Numbered from the stretch's first letter, positions 35,012 through 42,169 are shown. The stretch is 64,000 bases of DNA from Limibacterium fermenti (GCF_041902845.1 NZ_CP159486.1:1674001-1738000), one strand, 5' to 3'. A program made the numbers and translations. The notes: a model not told the origin generated them from the letters alone.

Positions 35012-35293
35012 CAAGTACTATATCGGCGGCATCAAGTGAACCGCTGGATGGCCCAAGTGTCGTTCTGTCGGCGTCAAGTGTCTCGTTGGATTGACCAAGT
35101 GTCATATTGGTTGTGCCAAGCGAACTACTGACCTGACCGAGTGTCATACCGGGGGGATCTTTTTCAGTCCTAACCGGACAAAGTGTCATACTGGGAGCCT
35201 CTTTTTCAATCCTGACCTGACCAAGTGTCATACTTGCTGTGTCTAGCGGAGGTCTGACAGGCTCGAGTGTTCTACTGTCGATGAAAAGTGTCG
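35012..35293. repeat. Degenerate minisatellite with CAAGTGTC core
   Basis: About eight imperfect units of roughly 30-36 bases carry a core near CAAGTGTCATACTG. On the minus strand an open frame reads TASMTLGQVR / PSMTLCPVRT / PGMTLGQVSS, simply reflecting the repeat. GC-richer than the surrounding array. A different minisatellite with a similar unit length is at 48636-48830. A degenerate 100-bp copy of the end of the 33875 gene follows at 35297-35405. Confidence 0.7.
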
Positions 35294-35296
35294 GCT

Positions 35297-35405
35297 TAAA
35301 TACTCCCGAACACGGATAGCAATGAAGCAAAAGAGTGCATCATCCGTAGGGCTTTCTCCGGCCTGGGGAAATCACAGACGGGGACATATTTTCTGCTTCC
35401 GTGCA
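35297..35405 (+). pseudogene. Degenerate copy of the 3' end of the 33875 gene
   Basis: Matches 34750-34858 at about 80 percent by eye (shared stretch GATGAAGCAAAAGAGTG versus AATGAAGCAAAAGAGTG, then TTCTCCGGC and GGGAAATCA). Its frame ends FSGLGKSQTGTYFLLPCK, reading into the palindrome. It marks the left edge of the third cassette. Confidence 0.55.
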
Positions 35406-35435
35406 AGTAAACTGTACGGAATGCCTTTACCTTTG
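35399..35435 (+). promoter_or_regulatory. Palindrome promoter, array copy C (one arm changed)
   Basis: CCGTGCA (35399-35405), 7 bases, TGTACGG (35413-35419, one mismatch), 8 bases, TACCTTTG (35428-35435). The leader keeps the 9-codon frame MNKLKRIFA overlapping ATG 35511. Confidence 0.8.
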
Positions 35436-35510
35436 TGATGTAAATGAAAAAGTGCACAAAATGATTTATAATAAACATTTTAGTATGAACAAATTAAAAC
35501 GTATTTTTGC

Positions 35511-35678
35511 ATGAAAAATTTGAAGTTCGACGAGCTTACTGCTCAGCAATTGGAAAATATTTCAGGAGGTCTTTACCCAATTACGGAAAGAATTTTGAAT
35601 GCTATCGGAGCTTTAGCAGCAGAAATGAATAATAAAATGCACGAAGACCCATATTGGTGGACTGCTTTCTCACATTAA
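35511..35678 (+). CDS. GG-leader peptide 7
   Basis: 55 residues. Leader MKNLKFDELTAQQLENISGG; the mature part of 35 residues starts LYPITERILNAIGALAAEM and ends HEDPYWWTAFSH, with a GALAAE stretch and an aromatic, His-rich C-terminus. No Cys. Its start overlaps the upstream 9-codon frame. A small membrane protein follows after 16 bases. The core is unrelated to the other peptides, whereas leader and promoter are nearly the same. Confidence 0.85.
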   Translation: MKNLKFDELTAQQLENISGGLYPITERILNAIGALAAEMNNKMHEDPYWWTAFSH

Positions 35679-35694
35679 TGTTTCAATAAAACAA

Positions 35695-35898
35695 ATGAAT
35701 TACAAGGCATATTTGAAGATATTTTATATTTTAATTGTCGCATGGGTAATAGTGCATTCTTGTAATATTTTTATTATATTTCAGGAAACAGGTACAATTG
35801 ATTTTTCTCCATTAAAAATATGGGGACCTTGGGCAATCACAGCTATTTTTCTTTTTATACAACAACTTATTCGCGATAAATTTAAAAAGAGAAAATAG
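35695..35898 (+). CDS. Small membrane protein, probable immunity protein of peptide 7
   Basis: 67 residues with two membrane segments (YLKIFYILIVAWVIVHSC at about 5-22 and WGPWAITAIFLFIQQL at about 43-58) and a basic tail RDKFKKRK. It follows GG peptide 7 by 16 bases and precedes a terminator, the same peptide-plus-small-membrane-protein order as at 31599-31897. No sequence family is recognised. Immunity is inferred from place and topology. Confidence 0.65.
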   Translation: MNYKAYLKIFYILIVAWVIVHSCNIFIIFQETGTIDFSPLKIWGPWAITAIFLFIQQLIRDKFKKRK

Positions 35899-35942
35899 TA
35901 ATTTATCAATTTGGGATTCAAAATCTTTTAATGTATGAAGTG

Positions 35943-35985
35943 ATTGAGGAGACTGTTTAATTACAGTCTTCCTCAATTTTAAAAT
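35943..35985 (+). terminator. Terminator of the third cassette
   Basis: ATTGAGGAGACTGT (35943-35956) pairs with ACAGTCTTCCTCAAT (35963-35977, one bulge), followed by TTTTAAAAT. Confidence 0.8.
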
Positions 35986-35991
35986 AGGCTT

Positions 35992-36166
35992 ATGGTAACT
36001 CGCACACCAATCATACTGTTTTTTCTATTTCTTTCCTCGCTATTGTCAGCACAAGTGAAGATAATGGATGCAACAACTAAAGAGCCGGTACCGTTAGCTC
36101 ATATTTTCACCAGTGATGGAAAATGAATATTGGAATAAACCGGAAAAGTATAAGATCCCCCGATAG
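35992..36166 (+). pseudogene. Remnant of a secreted carboxypeptidase-like-domain gene
   Basis: ATG 35992 starts a signal peptide (MVTRTPIILFFLFLSSLLSA) and the first strands of a regulatory-like domain (QVKIMDATTKEPVPLAHIF), then a stop at 36126. In another frame EYWNKPEKYKIPR then TAG 36164-36166 looks like the C-terminus of the same kind of protein. So about all of the middle of the gene has been lost. Confidence 0.5.
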
Positions 36167-36255
36167 ATCCGAATTTCGAAAGACGGTTTGGAAAATCGTT
36201 AATCATGTATTAAGAAGTGCGAGGGCGATAGTTTTCTATGCGGATTGCTTTTGAT

Positions 36256-36458
36256 AATATTTTAGAATATTGAGTGCGGACATAAAATACAGCCGCTTAC
36301 GGGAAGCTTTTTATTATGCAAACCCATTTGTGTTTCAGATAGAAATAGAGATCAAAATCCTTCCGGATGCGGAATTGGAAAACAATTATGCCGGAAGTTG
36401 TATTTTTTTGCTTCCGTGCAATGAAAGTGCACGGAGTACCTTTACTTTTGCTATGTAA
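36256..36458 (+). pseudogene. 3' fragment of the HTH gene, copy at unit 4
   Basis: Encodes SADIKYSRLREAFYYANP, FVFQIEIEIKILPDAELE and on to STFTFAM, matching the C-terminal half of the 31029 gene in frame. The helix-turn-helix part is missing. The fragment ends at the same TAA and contains the palindrome promoter. Confidence 0.75.
36414..36450 (+). promoter_or_regulatory. Palindrome promoter, array copy D
   Basis: CCGTGCA (36414-36420), 7 bases, TGCACGG (36428-36434), 8 bases, TACTTTTG (36443-36450). The leader keeps the 9-codon frame MNNLKTIFV overlapping ATG 36527. Confidence 0.87.
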
Positions 36459-36526
36459 ATTAAGATGTGCACAAAATGATTTACAACAAACAATTTTAAT
36501 ATGAACAATTTAAAAACTATTTTTGT

Positions 36527-37384
36527 ATGAACAATTTGAAATTTAATGAATTCGCAGTATGGAATTGGAAAATGTGGACGGGGAATTTGGGAACAAGGCA
36601 TAGTAGATCAGTTCCATTATTTTTGATCCTAATAGTATCTTTAACAGCAAGTTGCTATACTGATAATGGATTGCAGCAAAAATTAGAAAATCAAAAATCG
36701 ACTACTTTAAAAACAATTGTAGAAAATGCTTTGACAGCAGATCCTGCTTATCAAGAGTTGAAAATTGACAATTACAAGAAAGCGGTAAGGATTGAGACAT
36801 TAGATTATGAAACAGGGGAAAAAACTGTTATTTGGGACTGTATTGAAGTTGGGAGCACTTGCGATCCAAATGTAAGGAAAAAGCAGGATGTAGCGCGGCT
36901 CTTGTCTAATGAGTTATTAAAAGAACAAATAGACGAAGGAAATATAATAATAGAGAATGGAATTAATTATATTTTATTGAAGGATAAGTCCGAACATCCT
37001 CTGTTTTTTCAACAAACCGAAATTCCTATTGGATACGAGGATCTTCCCAAAACGAAGATAGTGAATGTTAAAGAATATGAAATTAATAAGAAAGAATATA
37101 CACTGAAAGCGGTAATTGATGAAGAAAGGGGAATGTTAACATGCCCGGAAGAAGGAAATGATTGTAGAATTGGAAAAACAAGCATTACCTCCAATATATT
37201 ACAAAAAAATAATTCACTGGCTTTTAATATTATAGGATTATTTGAAAGTACGTTCCCAGAAAAAAGTATAGTTGATGGATTCCGTAATAATAAATACACT
37301 TTAACTTCATTCAAAAATGGATTTATGATACAAGATAATGATACCGGAGAGTCCCTCTATATAAAAAATATAAATATAGATTAA
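36527..37384 (+). CDS. Lipoprotein overlapping a decayed GG-leader start
   Basis: The frame from ATG 36527 is 285 residues and begins MNNLKFNEFAV, clearly a GG leader start. One base is missing after that: a +1 frame continues MELENVDGEFGNKA and stops, the expected leader with GE instead of GG. The main frame instead runs into a lipoprotein signal (RHSRSVPLFLILIVSLTASC), so the true lipoprotein start is probably ATG 36572 (MWTGNLGTRH). The mature part of about 240 residues has no domain I recognise. It would be expressed from the palindrome promoter. A peptide gene seems to have been replaced by, or decayed next to, the lipoprotein. Confidence 0.65.
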   Translation: MNNLKFNEFAVWNWKMWTGNLGTRHSRSVPLFLILIVSLTASCYTDNGLQQKLENQKSTTLKTIVENALTADPAYQELKIDNYKKAVRIETLDYETGEKTVIWDCIEVGSTCDPNVRKKQDVARLLSNELLKEQIDEGNIIIENGINYILLKDKSEHPLFFQQTEIPIGYEDLPKTKIVNVKEYEINKKEYTLKAVIDEERGMLTCPEEGNDCRIGKTSITSNILQKNNSLAFNIIGLFESTFPEKSIVDGFRNNKYTLTSFKNGFMIQDNDTGESLYIKNINID

Positions 37385-37396
37385 TCATAACATAGT

Positions 37397-37445
37397 GGTA
37401 ATTTTCAAGATTTATTCATCAATATCTTGAAAATTGCCATTTTAA
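37397..37445 (+). terminator. Terminator after the 36527 lipoprotein
   Basis: GGTAATTTTCAAGAT (37397-37411) pairs with ATCTTGAAAATTGCC (37424-37438) with one G-U, followed by ATTTT. Confidence 0.8.
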
Positions 37446-37467
37446 CAATATTTTTATTGATCAAATT

Positions 37468-38496
37468 ATGCGGATGTTATTTTTTATATGTTTATCAATT
37501 TTCATAATTATATTCACTCTTGCTTCATGTTCGACAAAGTCGACTGAATATAAAGTGACAATAGTCGAGAATACTTTTAATTCATCTAAAGTAAAGGGTG
37601 TCTATGTTAAAAATAATAAAAAAATAAGATTTAGGTCTTTATATTCAAACAGTGATAATGACCTTTTCTTTTCATTTTTTATAAATGATTCCATTTACGC
37701 CAGATATGATTTTTCAAAAGATTCTCTTCGTTTAGAAGAATTACCTTTGTCCTTAAAACTATCAGAAAAAGGAGGTCTTTCTTATATAAATGACGAATAT
37801 TTATATATAAATGAAAACGATAATATAATCAAAATAGGAGCTAATCAAAAAGTGGATACTATTTTTAAAGACGTATTATCAGAAAACGAATTCTATAAAC
37901 ATTCTTTCTATGATGACAATATAAAAGTTTACAATGATTCTATATATTTTCAATATGGAAAGACCGGAACCATTTCTTTAATAGACAGTATGTCCACCAT
38001 GCTCATGTGTAATGGACGATGTGAAAGGATATTGCCTTATCCCTCATATTTCTTTACTAATTATATACATTATAACGGATTAGTAAGCACAAAGTATAAA
38101 GATAAAATATATTATACTTTTCAGACATCAAAATATATTCAATCATTTTCCATGGATAATGGTTTTGTCAAAACAATCAGTCTTCCCTATGCTGAGAAAT
38201 ATCTATTATTTAATACGAATAAGAATACGGATATCTTATATATAAAAAAATATTCTGAACAAACCGCATTCAACTATAGGTTATTCTGTTTAAATAATAG
38301 GGTTGTTCTGTTAACAAGAAATACGAGCGGAAAAAAGAAAAATTTTAAGTTTCTTGTTTATGATAGTGATTTAAATTTTTTGGGGGAAAGCATCTTAAAT
38401 GAGCATATCCCGCCATATAACATTACAAGCGATAATGAAAAAATAATAATTTTAGATATTTATGAAGGAAAGATTTATAACTTGTTTTTTAATTAG
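37468..38496 (+). CDS. Lipoprotein, possibly DUF4221/beta-propeller-like
   Basis: 342 residues. Signal peptide MRMLFFICLSIFIIIFTL with lipobox LASC. The mature part is rich in short beta-strands with repeating Tyr/Asp turns (YDFSKDSLRLEELPL, YINDEYLYINEND, KIYYTFQTSKYIQSF), like six-bladed propeller lipoproteins of Bacteroidetes. The family call is tentative. Its end overlaps the next lipoprotein gene by 35 bases, so the two are coupled. Very AT-rich compared with the flanking housekeeping genes. Confidence 0.6.
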   Translation: MRMLFFICLSIFIIIFTLASCSTKSTEYKVTIVENTFNSSKVKGVYVKNNKKIRFRSLYSNSDNDLFFSFFINDSIYARYDFSKDSLRLEELPLSLKLSEKGGLSYINDEYLYINENDNIIKIGANQKVDTIFKDVLSENEFYKHSFYDDNIKVYNDSIYFQYGKTGTISLIDSMSTMLMCNGRCERILPYPSYFFTNYIHYNGLVSTKYKDKIYYTFQTSKYIQSFSMDNGFVKTISLPYAEKYLLFNTNKNTDILYIKKYSEQTAFNYRLFCLNNRVVLLTRNTSGKKKNFKFLVYDSDLNFLGESILNEHIPPYNITSDNEKIIILDIYEGKIYNLFFN

Positions 38497-38821
38497 TCTA
38501 TTTGCGATAACGATACCTTCTTGTTTGAGTAGAAAGAGTAAAGAAATCGTATTTTCTTGTGATATGTGCAAAGGTTGTGTCGAATCTGCGTTGTCATATA
38601 TCAAAGAGAAACAAATAGATAAAGAATACGTGATATATTTAGATTCAAATTGCCTGAACGACTATAATATATTTATTTATAAAGATATTAAATATAATCA
38701 ATTAGATAATGAAGACCTTATTAAAAGGTATGGCGAATTTGGAAATTTTATATTGATTGATAGTTTAGGAAACACTACAGAATTTTTGACAGATATGAAG
38801 CTATATGATTTGATAAAATGA
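38462..38821 (+). CDS. Small Cys-containing lipoprotein
   Basis: 119 residues. Signal peptide MKERFITCFLISLFAITI with lipobox PSC. Directly after it is FSCDMCKGCVESAL, a CxxCxxC cluster, and a later Cys in DSNCLNDY; the C-terminal part (GEFGNFILIDSLGNTTEF) resembles the last strands of thioredoxin-like proteins. A redox or metal-binding role is possible but unproven. It overlaps the previous gene by 35 bases. After it, 38822-38940 holds nothing recognisable. Confidence 0.65.
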   Translation: MKERFITCFLISLFAITIPSCLSRKSKEIVFSCDMCKGCVESALSYIKEKQIDKEYVIYLDSNCLNDYNIFIYKDIKYNQLDNEDLIKRYGEFGNFILIDSLGNTTEFLTDMKLYDLIK

Positions 38822-38940
38822 AGCTAAGCATATCGCTCTCTCAGGCGCTTTATCTGCTCGTTTCGGTAATGGAAGAGGAAAAATACAACTGCATATACGT
38901 GGAATAAGGTGTAAAATGTTTTTTAGGCGGAGCCATGATG

Positions 38941-39056
38941 TGTATTATGCAACCCCCTTTGTGTTTCAGATAGAAATAGAGATCAAAATCCTTCCGGATG
39001 CGGAATTGGAAAAAAATTACGCCGGAAGTCGTATTTTTTTGCTTCCGTGGAAGTAA
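38941..39056 (+). pseudogene. 3' fragment of the HTH gene, copy at unit 5
   Basis: Encodes FVFQIEIEIKILPDAELE and SRIFLLPWK then TAA, from the C-terminal part of the 31029 gene. The first about 65 residues are absent. It ends inside the palindrome. Confidence 0.7.
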
Positions 39057-39081
39057 ACTGCACGGAGTACCTTTACTTTTG
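39045..39081 (+). promoter_or_regulatory. Palindrome promoter, array copy E (one arm changed)
   Basis: CCGTGGA (39045-39051, one mismatch), 7 bases, TGCACGG (39059-39065), 8 bases, TACTTTTG (39074-39081). The leader keeps the 9-codon frame MNNLKRIFA. Confidence 0.82.
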
Positions 39082-39157
39082 TCATGTAGATGAAGATGTG
39101 CACAAAATGATTTACAACAAACAATTTTAGTATGAACAATTTAAAACGTATTTTTGC

Positions 39158-39287
39158 ATGAAAAATTTTAGAATTTAACGAGCTGAACGCTCAAGAATTG
39201 GAAGAAGTGGAGGGAGGAATAGTTCCTCTTGTTATTGCAGGCATAATCCTGATAGGATTAATTGCTTCCACACAAAAAGCTTACTAA
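39158..39287 (+). pseudogene. GG-leader peptide 9, frameshifted in the leader
   Basis: ATG 39158 reads MKNFRI and stops, because a TTTT run stands where other copies have TTT. With one T fewer the frame is MKNLEFNELNAQELEEVEGG followed by IVPLVIAGIILIGLIAS and TQKAY, ending at TAA 39285-39287. The core is a 22-residue hydrophobic peptide. No other start codon serves that frame, because a TGA precedes it. So the peptide is off as written. ABC permease and ATPase genes follow after a terminator. Confidence 0.7.
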
Positions 39288-39296
39288 TTTTTATTG

Positions 39297-39332
39297 TAGG
39301 AGGATAAATAAAAAGTTCTCCTGCATTTTTAT
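39297..39332 (+). terminator. Terminator after peptide 9
   Basis: TGTAGGAG and CTCCTGCA form an 8-base stem with one G-U around a 16-base loop, followed by TTTTTA. Possibly leaky, since the permease gene starts at once. Confidence 0.55.
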
Positions 39333-39334
39333 AA

Positions 39335-40330
39335 TTGACTTCACTTGTGTTTCATCAATTACGGCTTATAATACAATTAAAATGGGTGATTTTCAAGCGG
39401 CAGCTTAGGGAAATCCCGCCTTTATACCTTATCCTTTTAGCGGCGCTCATTGCGGCTGCCGCCTGTGTGTTGATTAAAATGGATGTGAGGGTGACGTACC
39501 GATCGCTATCGGTGGCCGCTATCGTACAAATACTCCTTTGCGCGCAAATACCATGGAATATCAGTAAACAACTGTACCTGAAACAATATTCATACCTTTC
39601 AGGTCTTTACAGAGGAATAAATTATTCCCTTTTATCTCTCCCTTTTCTATTGATCGATATCCGCTTTTGGCTCGTGGCTCTGTGTACCGCAATAGTATAC
39701 ACGGCTTTTGCAAATAGCACGATATTGAAGGGGATATCGAAAATGCGCCCCATTATTCCTTCGCCTTTCTTTGTAAAAAGCAGTTACCTGTGGCATTCCC
39801 GCCAACGTTATCTGTTACCTTTGATATGGGCGGGGATGATTCTGATAGAGATTATTGCGCATTCGGCAGGGAATTATAATCTTGCCATTGTCGTCCTGGT
39901 GACGGGGTCGTTCATTGCATTTATGATGACGATCATGCAGTACGAGAAAATCGATTTTATACGTATGTACGCGGACGCATCTCGTTTTATGGCGCATACC
40001 GCTATGGAAATCATGGTGAATACCGCTGTATTTATTGCCCTACCCGTGTTGTTGATCATCGTCTTCTTCCCGCAAGCGTGGCAAATTACATCAATAGCCG
40101 TACTCATCATCTTTCTCATGAACATTCATTTTTTATGGATGAAGTACGGATTTTATCCGTCCGAAGTATTGAGCGGTATTCTGACGGTTGCGGGTCTCTT
40201 TATCCAAGGGGCGCTGGCGGTAACCGTTTACGGACTTATCGCGTTACCGCCTTATTACTATATATTGTACCGGCATTGCAAAAAAAACATTCATTACCTC
40301 CTGGCAAATTATGAAGCAATTGATCATTGA
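39335..40330 (+). CDS. ABC transporter permease (cassette-associated)
   Basis: 331 residues starting at a TTG (39335); no ATG is available before residue 49, so TTG is taken as start or the true start has been lost at the cassette junction. About nine hydrophobic segments (for example LYLILLAALIAAAACVLI, FLLIDIRFWLVALCT, VFIALPVLLIIVFF). It overlaps the ATPase gene by 20 bases. Two-component ABC exporters like this give producers resistance to their own bacteriocins; here that role is inferred from location next to peptide 9. Confidence 0.75.
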   Translation: MTSLVFHQLRLIIQLKWVIFKRQLREIPPLYLILLAALIAAAACVLIKMDVRVTYRSLSVAAIVQILLCAQIPWNISKQLYLKQYSYLSGLYRGINYSLLSLPFLLIDIRFWLVALCTAIVYTAFANSTILKGISKMRPIIPSPFFVKSSYLWHSRQRYLLPLIWAGMILIEIIAHSAGNYNLAIVVLVTGSFIAFMMTIMQYEKIDFIRMYADASRFMAHTAMEIMVNTAVFIALPVLLIIVFFPQAWQITSIAVLIIFLMNIHFLWMKYGFYPSEVLSGILTVAGLFIQGALAVTVYGLIALPPYYYILYRHCKKNIHYLLANYEAIDH

Positions 40331-40994
40331 ATCCTTATCGAAATCTTACGGGCGAAAACCGGTATTTGCGAATATCGACTTATGCTACCGCTCCGGCACC
40401 GTTAACGGCATTATCGGCAGCAACGGAGCAGGAAAAAGCACCTTTCTCAATTGCATCGCAGGTTTTATTCCTTACAGCGGGAAGATATTCAAAAAGAACA
40501 TACGCACGGTAGGACTGCTCACGGCAAATCCGTATATGTTTCCCCGCATCACCGGTTATGAATTCATCGAGTTTTGTTTGTCGGCAAAAAACAGTAAAAC
40601 AGATAAACGGCGGCTGCAAAGGTTAAACAGTCTCTTTGAGTTGCCTCTTGCACAATATGCCGAAGAATATTCAACCGGCATGCTCAAAAAATTACACTTG
40701 CTGGCGTTGCTATTGCAGGACAACGACCTGTTATTGCTGGATGAACCGTTTAACGGATTGGATGCCGTTTCATCGGCCTATCTGGTGGAATTATTAAAGG
40801 AACTGAAAAAGCAGGATGCTTTTATTTTTATTTCATCGCACGATGTCAACCGGTTGATTCAATTAGCCGATACGTTGACCATCATTGAAAACGGAACGGC
40901 GTGTTTGAAGCCGGATGCATTATCGGATATTGAAAAAGAAATCCAGGAAGCGGCAAGGGAAAAAGTGAAAAATATTTTTTCAAGTACAGAATAA
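40311..40994 (+). CDS. ABC transporter ATP-binding protein (cassette-associated)
   Basis: 227 residues: Walker A IGSNGAGKST, signature-like STGMLKKLHLLALL, Walker B LLLLDEPFNGLD, switch SSHDV. The signature lacks the usual SGGQ, reading YSTGMLKK, as in many immunity-type ABC proteins. It overlaps the permease gene by 20 bases. Together they form an export or extraction system for hydrophobic peptides, by analogy to lantibiotic immunity transporters. Followed by 350 bases with no gene except a dispersed repeat and an HTH-gene fragment. Confidence 0.9.
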   Translation: MKQLIIESLSKSYGRKPVFANIDLCYRSGTVNGIIGSNGAGKSTFLNCIAGFIPYSGKIFKKNIRTVGLLTANPYMFPRITGYEFIEFCLSAKNSKTDKRRLQRLNSLFELPLAQYAEEYSTGMLKKLHLLALLLQDNDLLLLDEPFNGLDAVSSAYLVELLKELKKQDAFIFISSHDVNRLIQLADTLTIIENGTACLKPDALSDIEKEIQEAAREKVKNIFSSTE

Positions 40995-41044
40995 TAATTC
41001 ATATTCCCACTTTCATCCTTTCAAAAGAAAGCTTTTACATTATT

Positions 41045-41144
41045 AGAATCTGTTTAAATTTATTTCGCGATTCAAAAAAGAAACTTTTTGAAGGCTAAGA
41101 ATATTTTAATTACAGCCTTTCGTAAGAAATTTAAACAGTTTCTT
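41045..41144 (-). repeat. Dispersed intergenic repeat, copy 2 (inverted relative to copy 1)
   Basis: Starts GAATCTGTTTAAATTTATTT and ends AAATTTAAACAGTTTCTT; the reverse complement matches 8976-9072 over nearly the full length. Ends are inverted repeats of about 14 bases. Confidence 0.75.
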
Positions 41145-41200
41145 AATTTTTCCGTATAATGATTGTATGCAGGCAAGGCAGAAAAAGGCTAACTGCAATT

Positions 41201-41298
41201 CGCGGGAAGCTTTTTATTATGCAAACCCCTTTGTGTTTCAGGAAGAAATAGAGATCAAAATCCTTCCGGATGCGGAATTGGAAAAAAATTACGCCGGG
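41201..41298 (+). pseudogene. 3' fragment of the HTH gene, without palindrome
   Basis: Encodes REAFYYANPFVFQEEIEIKI and ILPDAELEKNYAG, then diverges before the palindrome position. It marks the left edge of a sixth unit that has lost the promoter and peptide; the CPBP gene at 41428 follows. Confidence 0.65.
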
Positions 41299-41427
41299 AG
41301 ATGCCCGAAAATTAACTATTAAATATCTGGAATCAACAGGAGATTATTGGGGAAGTTACGCTCCATCGAGTCCTCTAAGATAGTTCTCAATTTTGTTAAA
41401 ATTTACTATATTCACAACTGCGACATA

Positions 41428-41967
41428 ATGGCGAAAAAAAGCATAGCACATATTATTGAAATAAATATCGACAGGTTAGCTAAAGCTAATCTGTTTATAT
41501 ATTCTTTATCTTTATGTGCGATCATTTATTTAATAAGGATTTTTTTATTTATTATAAAGCGAGTCTTCTTGATTCCGGATATCGAGTTTCGTGAAAGGAT
41601 TGTAAATGAAAATTTAACGATAACAGTAGATTTAATTATAGATACCTTGATTATTGCACCACTTGTAGAAACACTGGTATTCCAAACTCTTTTCTTCTAT
41701 TTCTTTAAAAAATTCAACATTCACAAGTGGATAATTGTACTCTTATCTGCAATTGCTTTTGGCGCTTATCATAATTATTCCATCTTTTATATGATCCATA
41801 CAGGCATAACCGGATTTGTATTCATGTATATGTATATCGTGAGGGCGGAAATGGATAATAAGCCTTTTCTATCCACTGCAACAGCGCACTTTACGTTGAA
41901 TTTAACGATAACAATAATCATAATTGTGGCTCATTTATTCAAAAACCAGATTTTCTCGAAAATGTGA
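41428..41967 (+). CDS. CPBP-like membrane protein, first motif degenerate
   Basis: 179 residues from ATG 41428 (MAKKSIAHIIEINI); an earlier reading to 41347 is unlikely. About six hydrophobic segments. CPBP motifs: position 1 reads PLVETLVFQ instead of EExxxR, motif 2 is AFGAYHNYS with His, motif 3 is TAHFTLN with His and Asn. Loss of one Glu and the Arg suggests it may be inactive or an immunity-only form. It follows an HTH-gene fragment without promoter, so its expression signal is unclear. Confidence 0.7.
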   Translation: MAKKSIAHIIEINIDRLAKANLFIYSLSLCAIIYLIRIFLFIIKRVFLIPDIEFRERIVNENLTITVDLIIDTLIIAPLVETLVFQTLFFYFFKKFNIHKWIIVLLSAIAFGAYHNYSIFYMIHTGITGFVFMYMYIVRAEMDNKPFLSTATAHFTLNLTITIIIIVAHLFKNQIFSKM

Positions 41968-42052
41968 CATATTCCTTTTTTATGTCTGCTGTGATTGTTT
42001 TAGTATTAATTCTTAAAGACAACCGCAATAAAATAAAATAGAAAAGAATGCA

Positions 42053-42060
42053 TATATTTG
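42053..42060 (+). promoter_or_regulatory. -7 promoter element of the 42170 gene
   Basis: TATATTTG, 109 bases before the ATG. Confidence 0.5.
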
Positions 42061-42169
42061 CATTTCGATTTTATTCCGTTAAAAGTACAGTTACTTTTTA
42101 AGGGCGAGTATCATTTTAAGCAAATACGCCGATGGAATTAATCATAAGACTAGTTTTTTCTAAGAAATA

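Noticed and set aside
35012..35293. CRISPR array
   Set aside because: Units are degenerate, spacers are not distinct from repeats, and no cas gene is present.
34863..35330. Minus-strand open frame of 155 codons with MTLGQV-type repeats
   Set aside because: It only translates the minisatellite, with no start context, promoter or partner; repeat-derived open frame is the simpler reading.
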